Positions 43,863 to 52,385 of a stretch of 64,000 bases of DNA are shown one piece after another (within the stretch, counting starts at the first letter, position 1; every line of letters starts with the position of its first letter). Where the stretch lies: contig CAZDWC010000010.1 in assembly GCA_964509075.1 (NCBI GenBank), positions 62,001 through 126,000 on the forward strand, written 5' to 3'. The stretch is from UBA7239 sp964509075. Lineage in GTDB: Bacteria; Pseudomonadota; Gammaproteobacteria; Pseudomonadales; UBA7239. The notes beneath the pieces were generated by a model. It was given only the letters and a program-made list of their open reading frames with translations. It did no database searches and had not been told where the DNA came from. A program made the position numbers and the translations under genes.

Positions 43863-45953
43863 TCAATCCAGCGACAGCCGCTCTTCCTCGGCGTCCATCA
43901 TCATCTGCATGCTGCTGCCACCACTGTATCCCGCAGCCTCTTCCGGCAACTTGAAGCCTTGCACAGAATCGCGAAGATCGACGGCCATTTCGGCAAGGTG
44001 ACCGATGGCTCGGGCGGTGGTATTGGTACCTGCAGATGTTTGCGAGGTGATTTCCTGGATAACGTTCATCGTGTTGGAAATGTGACCCGCCGATGAAGCC
44101 TGCTGACGCGCCGCGTTGGAGATGTTCTGGATCAGTTCGGCGAGGGTTGTCGATACGTTTTCGATTTCTTCCAGTGCCACACCGGCGTCCTGCGCCAGGC
44201 GCGCACCGCGCACTACCTCGGCCGTGGTTTGTTCCATCGACGCTACCGCTTCGTTGGTATCCGTCTGGATGGTTTTTACCAGTGCTTCAATCTGTTTGGT
44301 GGCTGCAGAAGAACGTTCGGCGAGGCGCTGTACCTCGTCCGCTACCACCGCGAAGCCTCGACCGGCATCACCTGCCATGGACGCCTGAATGGCGGCGTTG
44401 AGTGCGAGGATGTTGGTCTGGTCGGCGATGTCGTTGATCAAGGATACGATGTCACCGATTTCCTGTGACGATTCACCGAGACGCTTGATACGTTTCGAGG
44501 TTTCCTGAATCTGTTCGCGGATATTATCCATACCCTGGATGGTGTTCTGTACCACTTCGGCACCCTTGTTGGCGATGGATACCGATCTTTCGGCTACCGC
44601 TGCCGATTCGGCGGCGTTCGCTGATACCTGGTCGATGGTCACGGCCATCTCGTTTACCGCCGCAGAAGCACCAGCAATTTCCTGCGCCTGGTGATCAGAG
44701 GCTTCGGCAAGGTGCAGTGCCGTGCTTTGCGTTTCCTGTGCCGCAGACGATACGCGAACCGCCGTGTCGTTGATTCGCGATACCAGTACACGCAGCTGGT
44801 CGATGGTGAAGTTGATGGAGTCGGCAATCGCACCCGTGAAATCTTCCGATACGGTTGCCGTGGTTGTGAGGTCACCATCAGCGAGGTCAGCCAGCTCATC
44901 GAGCAGACGCAGGATAGCGGTCTGGTTGCGTTCGTTTTCCTGTTCTTGCATGGACAGGCGGCGACCGCCGGCACGGATCTGGATGGCCGCAATGGCGATC
45001 ATCACGAACAAGGCAATGACGGACGACGCAAAGAACACCACGTTCCACTTTCTGGCTTCCGGCAGGTTGTTCACACCTTCCGTCATCGCCGACAGCTCTT
45101 GCAGGAAAGCGTTGCCGTCTGTCTGCAATACGTTGTCCGCTGCCTGACGGGTCAAGCTCAGCGCTTCCTTGGATTTGAAAATACTGTCGACCGATTCGCT
45201 GACAAACTTGAACAGGCCGGCCACTTCATTCAGGGACTGGATAACCGCAGAGTTCGCAGCACGGACAAGACCCAGATCGCGGTCGCCGTCTTTCATGCCC
45301 TGCGCAACCTTGCCGAACATGCCGGCATCAAAGTTGAACTGATCCGCAGCTTCTTCAGCTTCCGCACCACCTTTCAGCATCTTGTCGACGTTGCGGCCGA
45401 TACGCTCTGCACGCCAGGACTGCGCACGTGCCTGCGCAACCTGATCAGCCGTGGCACCACTGCTGATCATGTCTTCCACGATCGTGTCATATTGTTCCTG
45501 CAACTGGGGAATCGTCTGGTTGAGTCGTGAAGCAACATCATTCACCACCAGTACCGTTTCCTTGTTCTTGTACACAGTCTCGGCATTCAGCTTGATGCGC
45601 TCCCAGACATCGCGCACCGTTGCCACCTGATCAGCCTGCGCATCAAGCAATGACTGGTTGGCTGAACCATTCAGCTCACCCCACAACTGACCCATGTCGG
45701 TCAGCGTTTCATTCATTTCGTCAAAGCTGAGTTCATTGCCTGCCATGGCCAGCTGCATGGCAGCCATCAGCCGGTAACTGGCGGAGCGCAAGTCATCGGC
45801 CTGCCCGAGAAAACGCTGCACCTCATTATTGGCGCGCTGGATCTTCACCACCGACAAGGTGACCACCGCCAGCGACACCACGAGAATGCCGATCAGCAGC
45901 GCCAACGTCGGGTTTGCCCGCAGGTTCGCGATTACATTTGTCTGTCTGCTCAT
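43863..45953 (-). CDS. pilJ: Methyl-accepting chemoreceptor PilJ
   Basis: A 696-residue inner-membrane receptor. The first transmembrane helix (residues about 17-38) is followed by a large periplasmic region with two PilJ-type helical modules. A second helix (VVFFASSVIALFVMIAIAAIQI) and a HAMP region come next, then the cytoplasmic coiled coil. The signalling tip is IALNAAIQASMAGDAGRGFAVVADEVQRLAERS: it has the canonical fold, with IQAS replacing the usual IEAA, as is normal in PilJ. It senses pilus or surface input and signals to ChpA. Confidence 0.96.
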   Translation of the reverse strand: MSRQTNVIANLRANPTLALLIGILVVSLAVVTLSVVKIQRANNEVQRFLGQADDLRSASYRLMAAMQLAMAGNELSFDEMNETLTDMGQLWGELNGSANQSLLDAQADQVATVRDVWERIKLNAETVYKNKETVLVVNDVASRLNQTIPQLQEQYDTIVEDMISSGATADQVAQARAQSWRAERIGRNVDKMLKGGAEAEEAADQFNFDAGMFGKVAQGMKDGDRDLGLVRAANSAVIQSLNEVAGLFKFVSESVDSIFKSKEALSLTRQAADNVLQTDGNAFLQELSAMTEGVNNLPEARKWNVVFFASSVIALFVMIAIAAIQIRAGGRRLSMQEQENERNQTAILRLLDELADLADGDLTTTATVSEDFTGAIADSINFTIDQLRVLVSRINDTAVRVSSAAQETQSTALHLAEASDHQAQEIAGASAAVNEMAVTIDQVSANAAESAAVAERSVSIANKGAEVVQNTIQGMDNIREQIQETSKRIKRLGESSQEIGDIVSLINDIADQTNILALNAAIQASMAGDAGRGFAVVADEVQRLAERSSAATKQIEALVKTIQTDTNEAVASMEQTTAEVVRGARLAQDAGVALEEIENVSTTLAELIQNISNAARQQASSAGHISNTMNVIQEITSQTSAGTNTTARAIGHLAEMAVDLRDSVQGFKLPEEAAGYSGGSSMQMMMDAEEERLSLD

Positions 45954-46029
45954 GCTAAAACTCCAACCCTCAAAAGCCCTGTTTATGTTCTTGAAACACC
46001 TGGCCGCTCACAACCAGTGTCCCTGTTTT

Positions 46030-46581
46030 TTATCCCGTCAGCGCCGCCTGGAAGAAGCGCTCATCATGCACCAGTGTCCACGGACTGAAGACTACCCAGT
46101 CGCGGCCGCTCTCTTCGCGAAAACTGCCCTGCAGGTAGGGAACCATCGCTTCGTGATCAATGCCGATCATCTCCGGCACATAACTGTCCACCGGAAAATG
46201 CTGCATGCCGAGCACGCCATCTACCACTAGACCGCTGTAGGCATCCCCGGTTTCCACCACCAACACACGGCGGTTGCGCCGGGGCGCGTCCAGACGGCCG
46301 CCCAGATATGCCGCCAAATCCGTCAACGGCAGCAGGCGGCCGCGCACATTGGCGAGCCCTCGTATCCAGCCCTGCACGCCTGGCAGCTGCGTGTAGTGCG
46401 GCAGATCCAGCATTTCCGTTATTTCGCCCATCGGCGCCACAAAGCGGCGGCCGAACAGGATGAAACCGATGCCACTCCAGTGCGGCTTGACATCAAGCTG
46501 TGCCGGCAAGCCCTTGGCGGTGCGGCGGGTGTTAACCGCGACATCCAGCAGGGTGGCAAAAGCAGCTGATTGTTCCGTCAT
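46030..46581 (-). CDS. pilI: CheW-like coupling protein PilI
   Basis: A 183-residue CheW-domain protein (WSGIGFILFGRRFVAPMGEITEMLDLP, VQGWIRGLANVRGRLLPLTDLAAYLG, RRVLVVETGDAYSGLVVDGVLGM) expected to couple PilJ to ChpA. It lies between pilH and pilJ with short gaps, in the conserved cluster order. Confidence 0.95.
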   Translation of the reverse strand: MTEQSAAFATLLDVAVNTRRTAKGLPAQLDVKPHWSGIGFILFGRRFVAPMGEITEMLDLPHYTQLPGVQGWIRGLANVRGRLLPLTDLAAYLGGRLDAPRRNRRVLVVETGDAYSGLVVDGVLGMQHFPVDSYVPEMIGIDHEAMVPYLQGSFREESGRDWVVFSPWTLVHDERFFQAALTG

Positions 46582-46595
46582 GGTAATCCCGTGCC

Positions 46596-46973
46596 TCAGA
46601 AGAGCATCGCGCCCTGCATTACCTGGCGCACCGAATCCACCAGCTTCTTTTCATCCACAGGCTTCACCAGATAGCCCTTGGCTCCCTGGCGCTTGCCCCA
46701 CAATTTGTCTGTCTGCTGATCCTTAGTGGTAACAATGATCACCGGGATATGCGCAGTTTCTTTTGCCTGTGTCAGCTGACGTGTCGCCTGAAAACCGTTG
46801 AGGCCGGGCATCACCACGTCCATCAGCACCAGATCCGGCAAGTGTTTCTTCGCAGTTGCCACGCCATCCACGCCGTTATCCGCCTTCAGCACCTCAAAGC
46901 CCTGCTTCTTCAAAGCAGACTCCATTTTGTAGGTTTCAGTAGGCGAATCATCAACTATCAATACGCAAGCCAT
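46596..46973 (-). CDS. pilH: Response regulator PilH
   Basis: A 125-residue stand-alone receiver read from MACVLIVDDSPTE, with GAGGAACTGC before this ATG (a start four codons earlier is weaker). It has the acidic pair DD, the phosphoacceptor Asp in LVLMDVVMPGLNGFQATR, the Thr in VIIVTTKDQ and the Lys in YLVKPVDEKKL. It counterbalances PilG, promoting pilus retraction or acting as a phosphate sink. It follows pilG after 76 bp. Confidence 0.95.
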   Translation of the reverse strand: MACVLIVDDSPTETYKMESALKKQGFEVLKADNGVDGVATAKKHLPDLVLMDVVMPGLNGFQATRQLTQAKETAHIPVIIVTTKDQQTDKLWGKRQGAKGYLVKPVDEKKLVDSVRQVMQGAMLF

Positions 46974-47049
46974 GCAGTTCCTCAATATTTCAAAAACGCT
47001 ATTTCAAAAACGATACGTCAGGAGCAACCCCGCCAGAGGCAGCAGGCAC

Positions 47050-47451
47050 TCACTCCGTTACCGGCGCACGCACGTGGGTGTGCTGCTCAATGGCCGCCAG
47101 CAATTCGTTCTTGCTGAATGGCTTGGTCAAGTATTGGTCCGAGCCGACGATGCGGCCCTTGGCCTTGTCGAACAAACCGTCCTTCGAGGACAGCATCACG
47201 ACCGGCGTATTCTTGAATTCGCTGTTGTTCTTGATCAGTGCGCAGGTCTGGTAGCCGTCCAGACGCGGCATCATGATGTCGACAAAGATCAGATCCGGGC
47301 GCGTGTCGGCAATCTTGGCCAGCGCATCAAAACCGTCTGTCGCCGTGATGACCTTGCATCCGGCCTTCTCCAGCAAGGTTTCCGCCGTGCGGCGAATGGT
47401 CTTGCTGTCGTCAATAATCATGATCTTGAGATCTTCGAAATTTACAGCCAT
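47050..47451 (-). CDS. pilG: Response regulator PilG
   Basis: A 133-residue stand-alone receiver, MAVNFEDLKIMIIDDSKTIRRTAETLLEKAG onward. It has the phosphoacceptor Asp in DLIFVDIMMPRLDGYQTC, the switch Ser in VVMLSSKDGLFD and the Lys in YLTKPFSKNEL. It is the first gene of the Chp cluster and drives pilus extension and adenylate cyclase activation in Pseudomonas. A 302-bp intergenic region separates it from divergent gshB. Confidence 0.96.
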   Translation of the reverse strand: MAVNFEDLKIMIIDDSKTIRRTAETLLEKAGCKVITATDGFDALAKIADTRPDLIFVDIMMPRLDGYQTCALIKNNSEFKNTPVVMLSSKDGLFDKAKGRIVGSDQYLTKPFSKNELLAAIEQHTHVRAPVTE

Positions 47452-47753
47452 GCGTCACTTCCACCTTGATTATGCTCGGCGCTCCCGAAGGCGCCGTCAC
47501 CACGTTGTTTATGGCAACCACTTTTTATATGCGAGCACCGTGCGGCGCCGCTGACCCTGGACTTTTCAGTCTCGGGCCACTTTTAACACAGATTTCAGGA
47601 GTAATCCATAAGCACCCGAAATACCAAGGGTTTCACGTTTCAAATCTGTGCGCCATATCTTTCTTTTTGTCTGCACGACTGACAGACTGCGGCAATCCCT
47701 TTATATAGAATTCACTGGCAGCTAGCAACCGCGCCAACCACCAGGGCAATGTA
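47452..47753. other. Intergenic region between divergent pilG and gshB
   Basis: This 302-bp stretch holds no convincing gene; the open frame at 47466-47708 lacks a ribosome-binding site and any recognisable family. It is A+T-richer than its flanks. A good gshB promoter is visible at 47679-47707. A short GC-rich inverted element (GGCGCTCCCGAAGGCGCC, 47475-47492) lies near the pilG start and may belong to its leader. No confident pilG promoter was picked out. Confidence 0.6.
47679..47707 (+). promoter_or_regulatory. Promoter of gshB
   Basis: CTGACA (47679-47684) and TATATA (47702-47707) are 17 bp apart and end 46 bp upstream of the gshB ATG. An overlapping TATAGA lies two bases further on. Confidence 0.6.
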
Positions 47754-48728
47754 ATGACCGACAAGCAGGCCAGGCCTAAATTGGCCGTGGTGATGGATCC
47801 CATCCAGCACATCCACTACAAGAAAGACACCACCCTCGCCATGCTGTGGGCAGCTGCCGAGGCCGGCTTCGAGCTGTTCTACATGGAATTGCCCCATCTG
47901 CTGCTGCGCGACGGTGAAGCGCGAGGCTTGCTGCACCCGCTGCAGGTCAGGCGCGATGCCGACAACTGGTTCACTCTTGGCGCAGCAGAGGAGCAACCGC
48001 TGTCGGTACTGGATGTGATCCTGATGCGCAAGGATCCACCCTTCGACATGGATTACATTTACGCCACCTATATTCTCGAGCAGGCCGAGGCCGCCGGCGT
48101 ACTGGTTGCCAACCAGCCCACCAGCCTGCGCAACTGCAACGAAAAGCTGTTTGCCGCCCATTTTCCGCAATGCTCACCAACCCTGCTGGTCAGCAGCGAT
48201 GCCGCCACACTGCGCGCCTTCCAGCGCGAACATGGCGATGTGGTACTGAAACCGCTCGACGGCATGGGCGGCCGCTCCGTGTTTCGTGTAAAACCGGGCG
48301 ACGACAACCTGGGCGTGATCATCGAGACGCTGACCGCGCACGGCCGCCATCCCATCATGGCCCAGCGCTTCCTGCCGGAGATTGCCGATGGCGACAAGCG
48401 CATCCTGTTGATCGATGGCGAGCCGGTCTCGCACTGCCTGGCGCGCATCCCCATGAGCGGCGAGAACCGCGGCAACCTCGCTGCCGGCGGTCACGGGGAA
48501 GTGCGGCCACTGACCGAGCGCGACCGCTGGATCGCCGCACAAGTGGCACCGGAACTGCGCCGGCGCAAGCTTTATTTCGTCGGGCTCGACGTGATTGGCA
48601 ATTACCTCACCGAAATCAACGTCACCAGCCCGACTTGCCTGCGCGAGATTGAATCCGCCACTGGCGTCGCCATTGCTGCACAATTTATCAAGGTACTGCA
48701 ACAGAAACTGGCAGCGACGCCGGAGTGA
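47754..48728 (+). CDS. gshB: Glutathione synthetase
   Basis: A 324-residue ATP-grasp enzyme joining gamma-glutamylcysteine and glycine. Motifs are LAVVMDPIQHIHYKKDTTLAMLWAA, LMRKDPPFDMDYIYATYIL, VVLKPLDGMGGRSVFRV (ATP-grasp Lys and Gly loop), PVSHCLARIPMSGENRGNLAAGG and EINVTSPTCLREIE near the end. The tonB gene starts on the last base of its stop codon. The arrangement beside pilG is conserved with Pseudomonas. Glutathione from this pathway could also serve the downstream arsenic system, though that is only a context remark. Confidence 0.97.
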   Translation: MTDKQARPKLAVVMDPIQHIHYKKDTTLAMLWAAAEAGFELFYMELPHLLLRDGEARGLLHPLQVRRDADNWFTLGAAEEQPLSVLDVILMRKDPPFDMDYIYATYILEQAEAAGVLVANQPTSLRNCNEKLFAAHFPQCSPTLLVSSDAATLRAFQREHGDVVLKPLDGMGGRSVFRVKPGDDNLGVIIETLTAHGRHPIMAQRFLPEIADGDKRILLIDGEPVSHCLARIPMSGENRGNLAAGGHGEVRPLTERDRWIAAQVAPELRRRKLYFVGLDVIGNYLTEINVTSPTCLREIESATGVAIAAQFIKVLQQKLAATPE

Positions 48729-49672
48729 TGCGCGTGAAGAAACGCAAGAAAAACCAGCCGGCTCTCGACCTGCACGATCTCGACATCAACACCAGCGCCT
48801 CCACGCCTGTCAGTGGCGGTGACCGCCTGAGTTTCACCGGCTTCGTGGCGATTGTCGTGCATGCCATCATCATTCTCGGCGTCAGCTTTTCCCTTTACAG
48901 CCGCAAACACATTCCACCGACGCTGGAAGTAACGCTCGCCCAGCACGCGGAAACCACCGCCCCAGAGGATGCCGACTATCTGGCACAACACCACCAGCAA
49001 GCCAGCGGCACACTCGACAAGAAAGCGGAGCTGACTACCGACAAGCGCGCGGATTTTGCCGACACCACCATCCGCGCCGTGAACCCTGATCTGCAAAAAC
49101 AGAAACTGACACCGGACACCACCAAAAATCCACAACTGGTCAGCACCAGCGCCAAAACCAGCAAGGCCACACCACAAGAAAAAAACCGGGACAATAATCC
49201 GCAAACAAAACCACAGCCCGGAGAAGACGACGAAGATTCGCTTTCCAATAATGAAATCGCCAGCCTGCAGGCAAAACTGGCGCAGCAACGCCAACAGTAC
49301 GCCAAGCGCCCGCGCGTCAAGACACTGACCTCCGTCGCCACCCGCGCCAGCAGTGATGCCGAGTACCTGAACCTCTGGCAGGAAAAAATCGAACTGATTG
49401 GAAACCTCAATTATCCGGATGAAGCGCGTCGCAAAAAACTTTACGGCCAGCTGCGACTGCTGGTTTCCGTACTGCCGGACGGCTCGGTGCACAACGTCGA
49501 AGTACTTGAATCCTCAGGACAACGCATACTGGACGATGCCGCCATCCGTATCGTCAGACTCGCTGCGCCTTTTGCTGCTTTTCCACCGGCACTGAAAAAA
49601 GATGTCGACCGTCTCGAAATCATCCGCACCTGGAAATTTGAAAAAGGTGACCGACTGACCAGCAGCCAGTAA
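48728..49672 (+). CDS. tonB: TonB-family energy transducer
   Basis: A 314-residue protein; the ATG overlaps the gshB stop (TGATG), and a GTG one codon earlier is possible. A short basic cytoplasmic tail leads to one transmembrane helix (FVAIVVHAIIILGVSFSLY), then an extended charged region rich in Thr, Lys and Gln rather than the usual Pro-repeats. The C-terminal TonB fold follows (YLNLWQEKIELIGNLNYPDEARRKKLYGQLRLLVSVLPDGSVHNVEVLESSGQRILDDAA). It corresponds by position to Pseudomonas tonB3 (PA0406), linked there to twitching and pilus assembly. It should carry proton-motive energy to an outer-membrane partner. Confidence 0.92.
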   Translation: MRVKKRKKNQPALDLHDLDINTSASTPVSGGDRLSFTGFVAIVVHAIIILGVSFSLYSRKHIPPTLEVTLAQHAETTAPEDADYLAQHHQQASGTLDKKAELTTDKRADFADTTIRAVNPDLQKQKLTPDTTKNPQLVSTSAKTSKATPQEKNRDNNPQTKPQPGEDDEDSLSNNEIASLQAKLAQQRQQYAKRPRVKTLTSVATRASSDAEYLNLWQEKIELIGNLNYPDEARRKKLYGQLRLLVSVLPDGSVHNVEVLESSGQRILDDAAIRIVRLAAPFAAFPPALKKDVDRLEIIRTWKFEKGDRLTSSQ

Positions 49673-49707
49673 CTCCGGCAACTATCACAACTACGCAGAC
49701 CATTGCC

Positions 49708-51153
49708 ATGCCGCCACTGACACAGCCATTCCCGCCATCACAGGCAAATCGATGGTCGACGTTAGCCATTGTTGCCAGCTGGCTGACAGCACGGGTTTAC
49801 GCCTATTACCACAACTGGGCTTTTTTCAAACCGGCAAACGCTGATTACAGCACATTTCACATGTGGTACCTGCCACCAGACTACATCAAGGATCATTTCT
49901 GGGAATCACTGCTTTACCTGCGTGGCGAACCACCACTGCCGCAGACGATACTCGGCATTCTGATGAAAATTTTCGATTGGCCGCTGGAGTATCCGTTCGA
50001 CTCTTTCCTGCTGTCTGCAATGACACTGGTCAGTGCCGTTCTGATGCGCGACATCATGATGCGCTACAACTTCCGCTGCATCACTTCTACTGCACTGGCC
50101 AGCATCTGGTGCCTGACACCCGGCAGTGTAGCCGTGGAAATCGACGCCTTTCCCATTGCTTTCTACGAAGCACTCCCGGCATTTTTTCTTGTCATCGCTC
50201 TCTGGCTTTGCATCCGCACACAGACAACAAACGACACTAAAACCATGTGGCAGTTTGGGGCGGTGAATGCTGCCATTTCCATGTCGCGTTCAACGCTGTC
50301 ATGGTTTTTTGTCATCCCGGTTTTCATCAGCCTTTTTTTTCGCGGCAAAGGCAAAATCATCGCCGGCACACTGGCGCTGTTGGTGCAATTACTGTGGGCC
50401 GGGAAAAACTTTGCGGTCTACCAGCAATTCCATCTGGAAACCGCTTCCGATGTCGGCCAGAACATTTTCAGCACTATTCTCAATACCGGCAATGCCGACA
50501 GCTTCATCCGCTACAGTCAAACCACGCATCCGGATAATCCTTTTGTTGCTCGCGGCCTGCCTTGCCTTGCGGCGCTGGACCTGGCCTGCGTCGCAGCCAC
50601 ACTACCGGACACCCGCGCGCTGGACACACAGCTCGCACGCGCCATCCCTGAGCAAGATCAGCTGTATGGCGAAACCTACTTCATGCACGCACTCTCCAGC
50701 CAGCTGAAACCGCTTTATTTCGATTACCTGCTGCACAATCCAGCGCGTGCACTGGACATGCTGTCAAAATCCTACCGGCTGTTCTGGGGCAGGATTTACT
50801 GGCAGGTTCCCTATATACCGGGCCTGGATACCGACAAACTCACTCTCGACGTCGCCGCCACCATGGAGTGGTACAAATACTTCTGCATCGCCGTAATCCA
50901 CTCATTCACACTGGCAGCCGTGCTTGTGATTTTCGTCCGCATCGCCAAGGGCCAACGACCCGACGCCTTGCAACTCGGCTTGCTCTACGCCGTCGCCGCG
51001 CTGGCCTATGTCGGCATTGTTTCTTCATTCGGCGATCATGGTGAAAACGCGCGCTACCGCGTTGCGGTGGAGCCGATTGTCTGGCTCCTGCCCTTCATGA
51101 CACTCGCCTGCCTGCAGGCATTACGCAAAGGGCGCGCAGCCGGCGCCGAGTAG
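49708..51153 (+). CDS. Polytopic membrane protein of unknown function
   Basis: A 481-residue protein with about eight to ten hydrophobic helices. An aromatic first loop (YYHNWAFFKPANADYSTFHMWYLPPDYIKDHFWESLLYL) precedes helices containing LLSAMTLVSAVLM, ALPAFFLVIALWLCI and STLSWFFVIPVFISLFF. A periplasmic stretch follows near residues 250-350, and the protein ends with two more helices. The pattern resembles GT-C-type glycosyltransferases (an early loop with acidic residues), but no diagnostic motif was found. It follows tonB by 35 bp and precedes the ars operon by 41 bp. The ribosome-binding site is weak. Confidence 0.78.
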   Translation: MPPLTQPFPPSQANRWSTLAIVASWLTARVYAYYHNWAFFKPANADYSTFHMWYLPPDYIKDHFWESLLYLRGEPPLPQTILGILMKIFDWPLEYPFDSFLLSAMTLVSAVLMRDIMMRYNFRCITSTALASIWCLTPGSVAVEIDAFPIAFYEALPAFFLVIALWLCIRTQTTNDTKTMWQFGAVNAAISMSRSTLSWFFVIPVFISLFFRGKGKIIAGTLALLVQLLWAGKNFAVYQQFHLETASDVGQNIFSTILNTGNADSFIRYSQTTHPDNPFVARGLPCLAALDLACVAATLPDTRALDTQLARAIPEQDQLYGETYFMHALSSQLKPLYFDYLLHNPARALDMLSKSYRLFWGRIYWQVPYIPGLDTDKLTLDVAATMEWYKYFCIAVIHSFTLAAVLVIFVRIAKGQRPDALQLGLLYAVAALAYVGIVSSFGDHGENARYRVAVEPIVWLLPFMTLACLQALRKGRAAGAE

Positions 51154-51167
51154 TGAGCGCTTTATTA

Positions 51168-51193
51168 TTTCAATAATTCTTGTATTATTGAAA
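51168..51193. promoter_or_regulatory. Palindromic operator at the arsR start
   Basis: Arms TTTCAATAAT and ATTATTGAAA enclose six bases (TCTTGT), ending one base before the arsR ATG. A symmetric A+T-rich site here fits an ArsR-family dimer operator giving autorepression relieved by arsenite. TATTAT at 51183-51188 could be the -10, which would place the transcript start at or near the ATG. Confidence 0.65.
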
Positions 51194-51194
51194 A

Positions 51195-51530
51195 ATGGAT
51201 AATGCAACCGCCACCACACTCTTCGAATCCCTGTCTTCCGGCATCCGGCTGGATATTTTTCGCCTGCTGGTCAAAACCGGGCCAGACGGCATGATCGCCG
51301 GCGACATCGCCACCGCGCTGGCGCTACCGGCCAACAATGCATCCTTCCATCTGAAAACCCTGACCCAGGGCGGACTGCTCCGCGTGGAGCAACAGGGGCG
51401 ATACCAGCGTTACCGCGCCAACATGGCCCTGATGAACGAACTGATCGACTACCTGACGGCCGAGTGCTGCGCCGGCCACCCCGAACAATGCACGGCACCC
51501 CGTCCCGATTGCTGCGAGCCCTCAACATGA
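51195..51530 (+). CDS. arsR: ArsR-family arsenical-responsive repressor
   Basis: A 111-residue winged-helix regulator: ATTLFESLSSGIRLDIFRLLVKTGPDGMIAGDIA, the recognition helix region LPANNASFHLKTLTQGGLLRVEQQGRYQRYRAN, and a Cys-rich tail (ECCAGHPEQC, then DCC) that may provide the arsenite-binding thiols. The classic ELCVCDL site of R773 ArsR is absent, so sensing probably uses the C-terminal Cys pairs, as in other ArsR subtypes. There is no Shine-Dalgarno sequence before the ATG. It overlaps arsC by ATGA. Confidence 0.93.
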   Translation: MDNATATTLFESLSSGIRLDIFRLLVKTGPDGMIAGDIATALALPANNASFHLKTLTQGGLLRVEQQGRYQRYRANMALMNELIDYLTAECCAGHPEQCTAPRPDCCEPST

Positions 51531-52021
51531 ACGTCCTGTTTCTCTGTACCGGTAACTCCTGCCGCTCCATCCTCGGCGAAGCCACCTTCAACCACCTCGC
51601 ACCCGCGGGCTGGCAGGCATGCAGTGCCGGCAGCAAGCCTGCGGGTTATGTGCATCCGCGATCACTGGCCTTGCTGGCGCGCGAGGGCATACGCAGCGAG
51701 GGCTACCACAGCAAATCCTGGGATGATTTGCCCGTCACGCCGGATGTTGTCATCACCGTCTGCGGCAGCGCCGCCGGCGAAACCTGCCCTGCGCTGCTTT
51801 TGTCAAACGGCACGGGGGGCAACGTTTTGCGCGTGCACTGGGGTGTGGAGGATCCGGCACACGCCACAGGCACGGATGCGGAAATCGATGCCGCTTTCAT
51901 GACCGCCTACACGATTCTACGCAAACGCATCGAAGCCTTTCTGGCGCTGCCACTGGCACAACTGCAACACACACCTGACCAGCTCAAGCGCGAGATGGAC
52001 AGGATCGCGACCATCCTCTGA
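51527..52021 (+). CDS. arsC: Arsenate reductase of the low-molecular-weight phosphatase type
   Basis: A 164-residue enzyme read from MNVLFLCTGNSCRSILGEATFNHL; the CTGNSCR P-loop holds nucleophile Cys7 and Arg13. Two further thiols, Cys79 and Cys87 (VCGSAAGETCP), match the redox pair of this class. The WGVEDPA segment carries the general-acid Asp. It reduces arsenate to arsenite for export. The start overlaps the arsR stop, so translation is coupled; arsD follows after 10 bp. Confidence 0.95.
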   Translation: MNVLFLCTGNSCRSILGEATFNHLAPAGWQACSAGSKPAGYVHPRSLALLAREGIRSEGYHSKSWDDLPVTPDVVITVCGSAAGETCPALLLSNGTGGNVLRVHWGVEDPAHATGTDAEIDAAFMTAYTILRKRIEAFLALPLAQLQHTPDQLKREMDRIATIL

Positions 52022-52031
52022 GGAAACCGGC

Positions 52032-52385
52032 ATGAGCAACATCCAGATTTACGATCCTGTCCTGTGCTGCAGCAGCGGCGTGTGCGGCGTCGATGTCGAT
52101 CAACAACTGGTCAACGTGGCTGCCAATATCGAGTGGGCAAAACAGAACGGCGCGCACATCGAGCGCTTCAATCTCGGCCAGGAACCGCTGGCATTTGCCG
52201 AACAGCCCTTGATCAAAACCTATCTCGAACGCTTTGGCGAGAAAAGTCTGCCGGTGATGCTGGTGGATGGCGAAATTGCCATCGCCGGCCGTTACCCGAC
52301 GCGGGAAGAACTGGCGCGCGTAGCGGGTATTACACTCGCGTGCCAGCCAGAACCCGGCTGTTGCCCCGGCAAGAAATGCTGCTGA
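52032..52385 (+). CDS. arsD: Arsenite metallochaperone ArsD
   Basis: A 117-residue protein, MSNIQIYDPVLCCSSGVCGVDVDQQLV onward. Cys12, Cys13 and Cys18 form the arsenite site that passes metalloid to ArsA. C-terminal Cys pairs (GCCPGKKCC) are also present, as in R773 ArsD. The thioredoxin-like fold is evident in LPVMLVDGEIAIAGRYPTREELA. Its stop shares one base with the arsA start. Confidence 0.96.
   Translation: MSNIQIYDPVLCCSSGVCGVDVDQQLVNVAANIEWAKQNGAHIERFNLGQEPLAFAEQPLIKTYLERFGEKSLPVMLVDGEIAIAGRYPTREELARVAGITLACQPEPGCCPGKKCC

Noticed and set aside
47466..47708. 80-codon open frame between pilG and gshB
   Set aside because: No ribosome-binding site, no family features, and it covers the gshB promoter.
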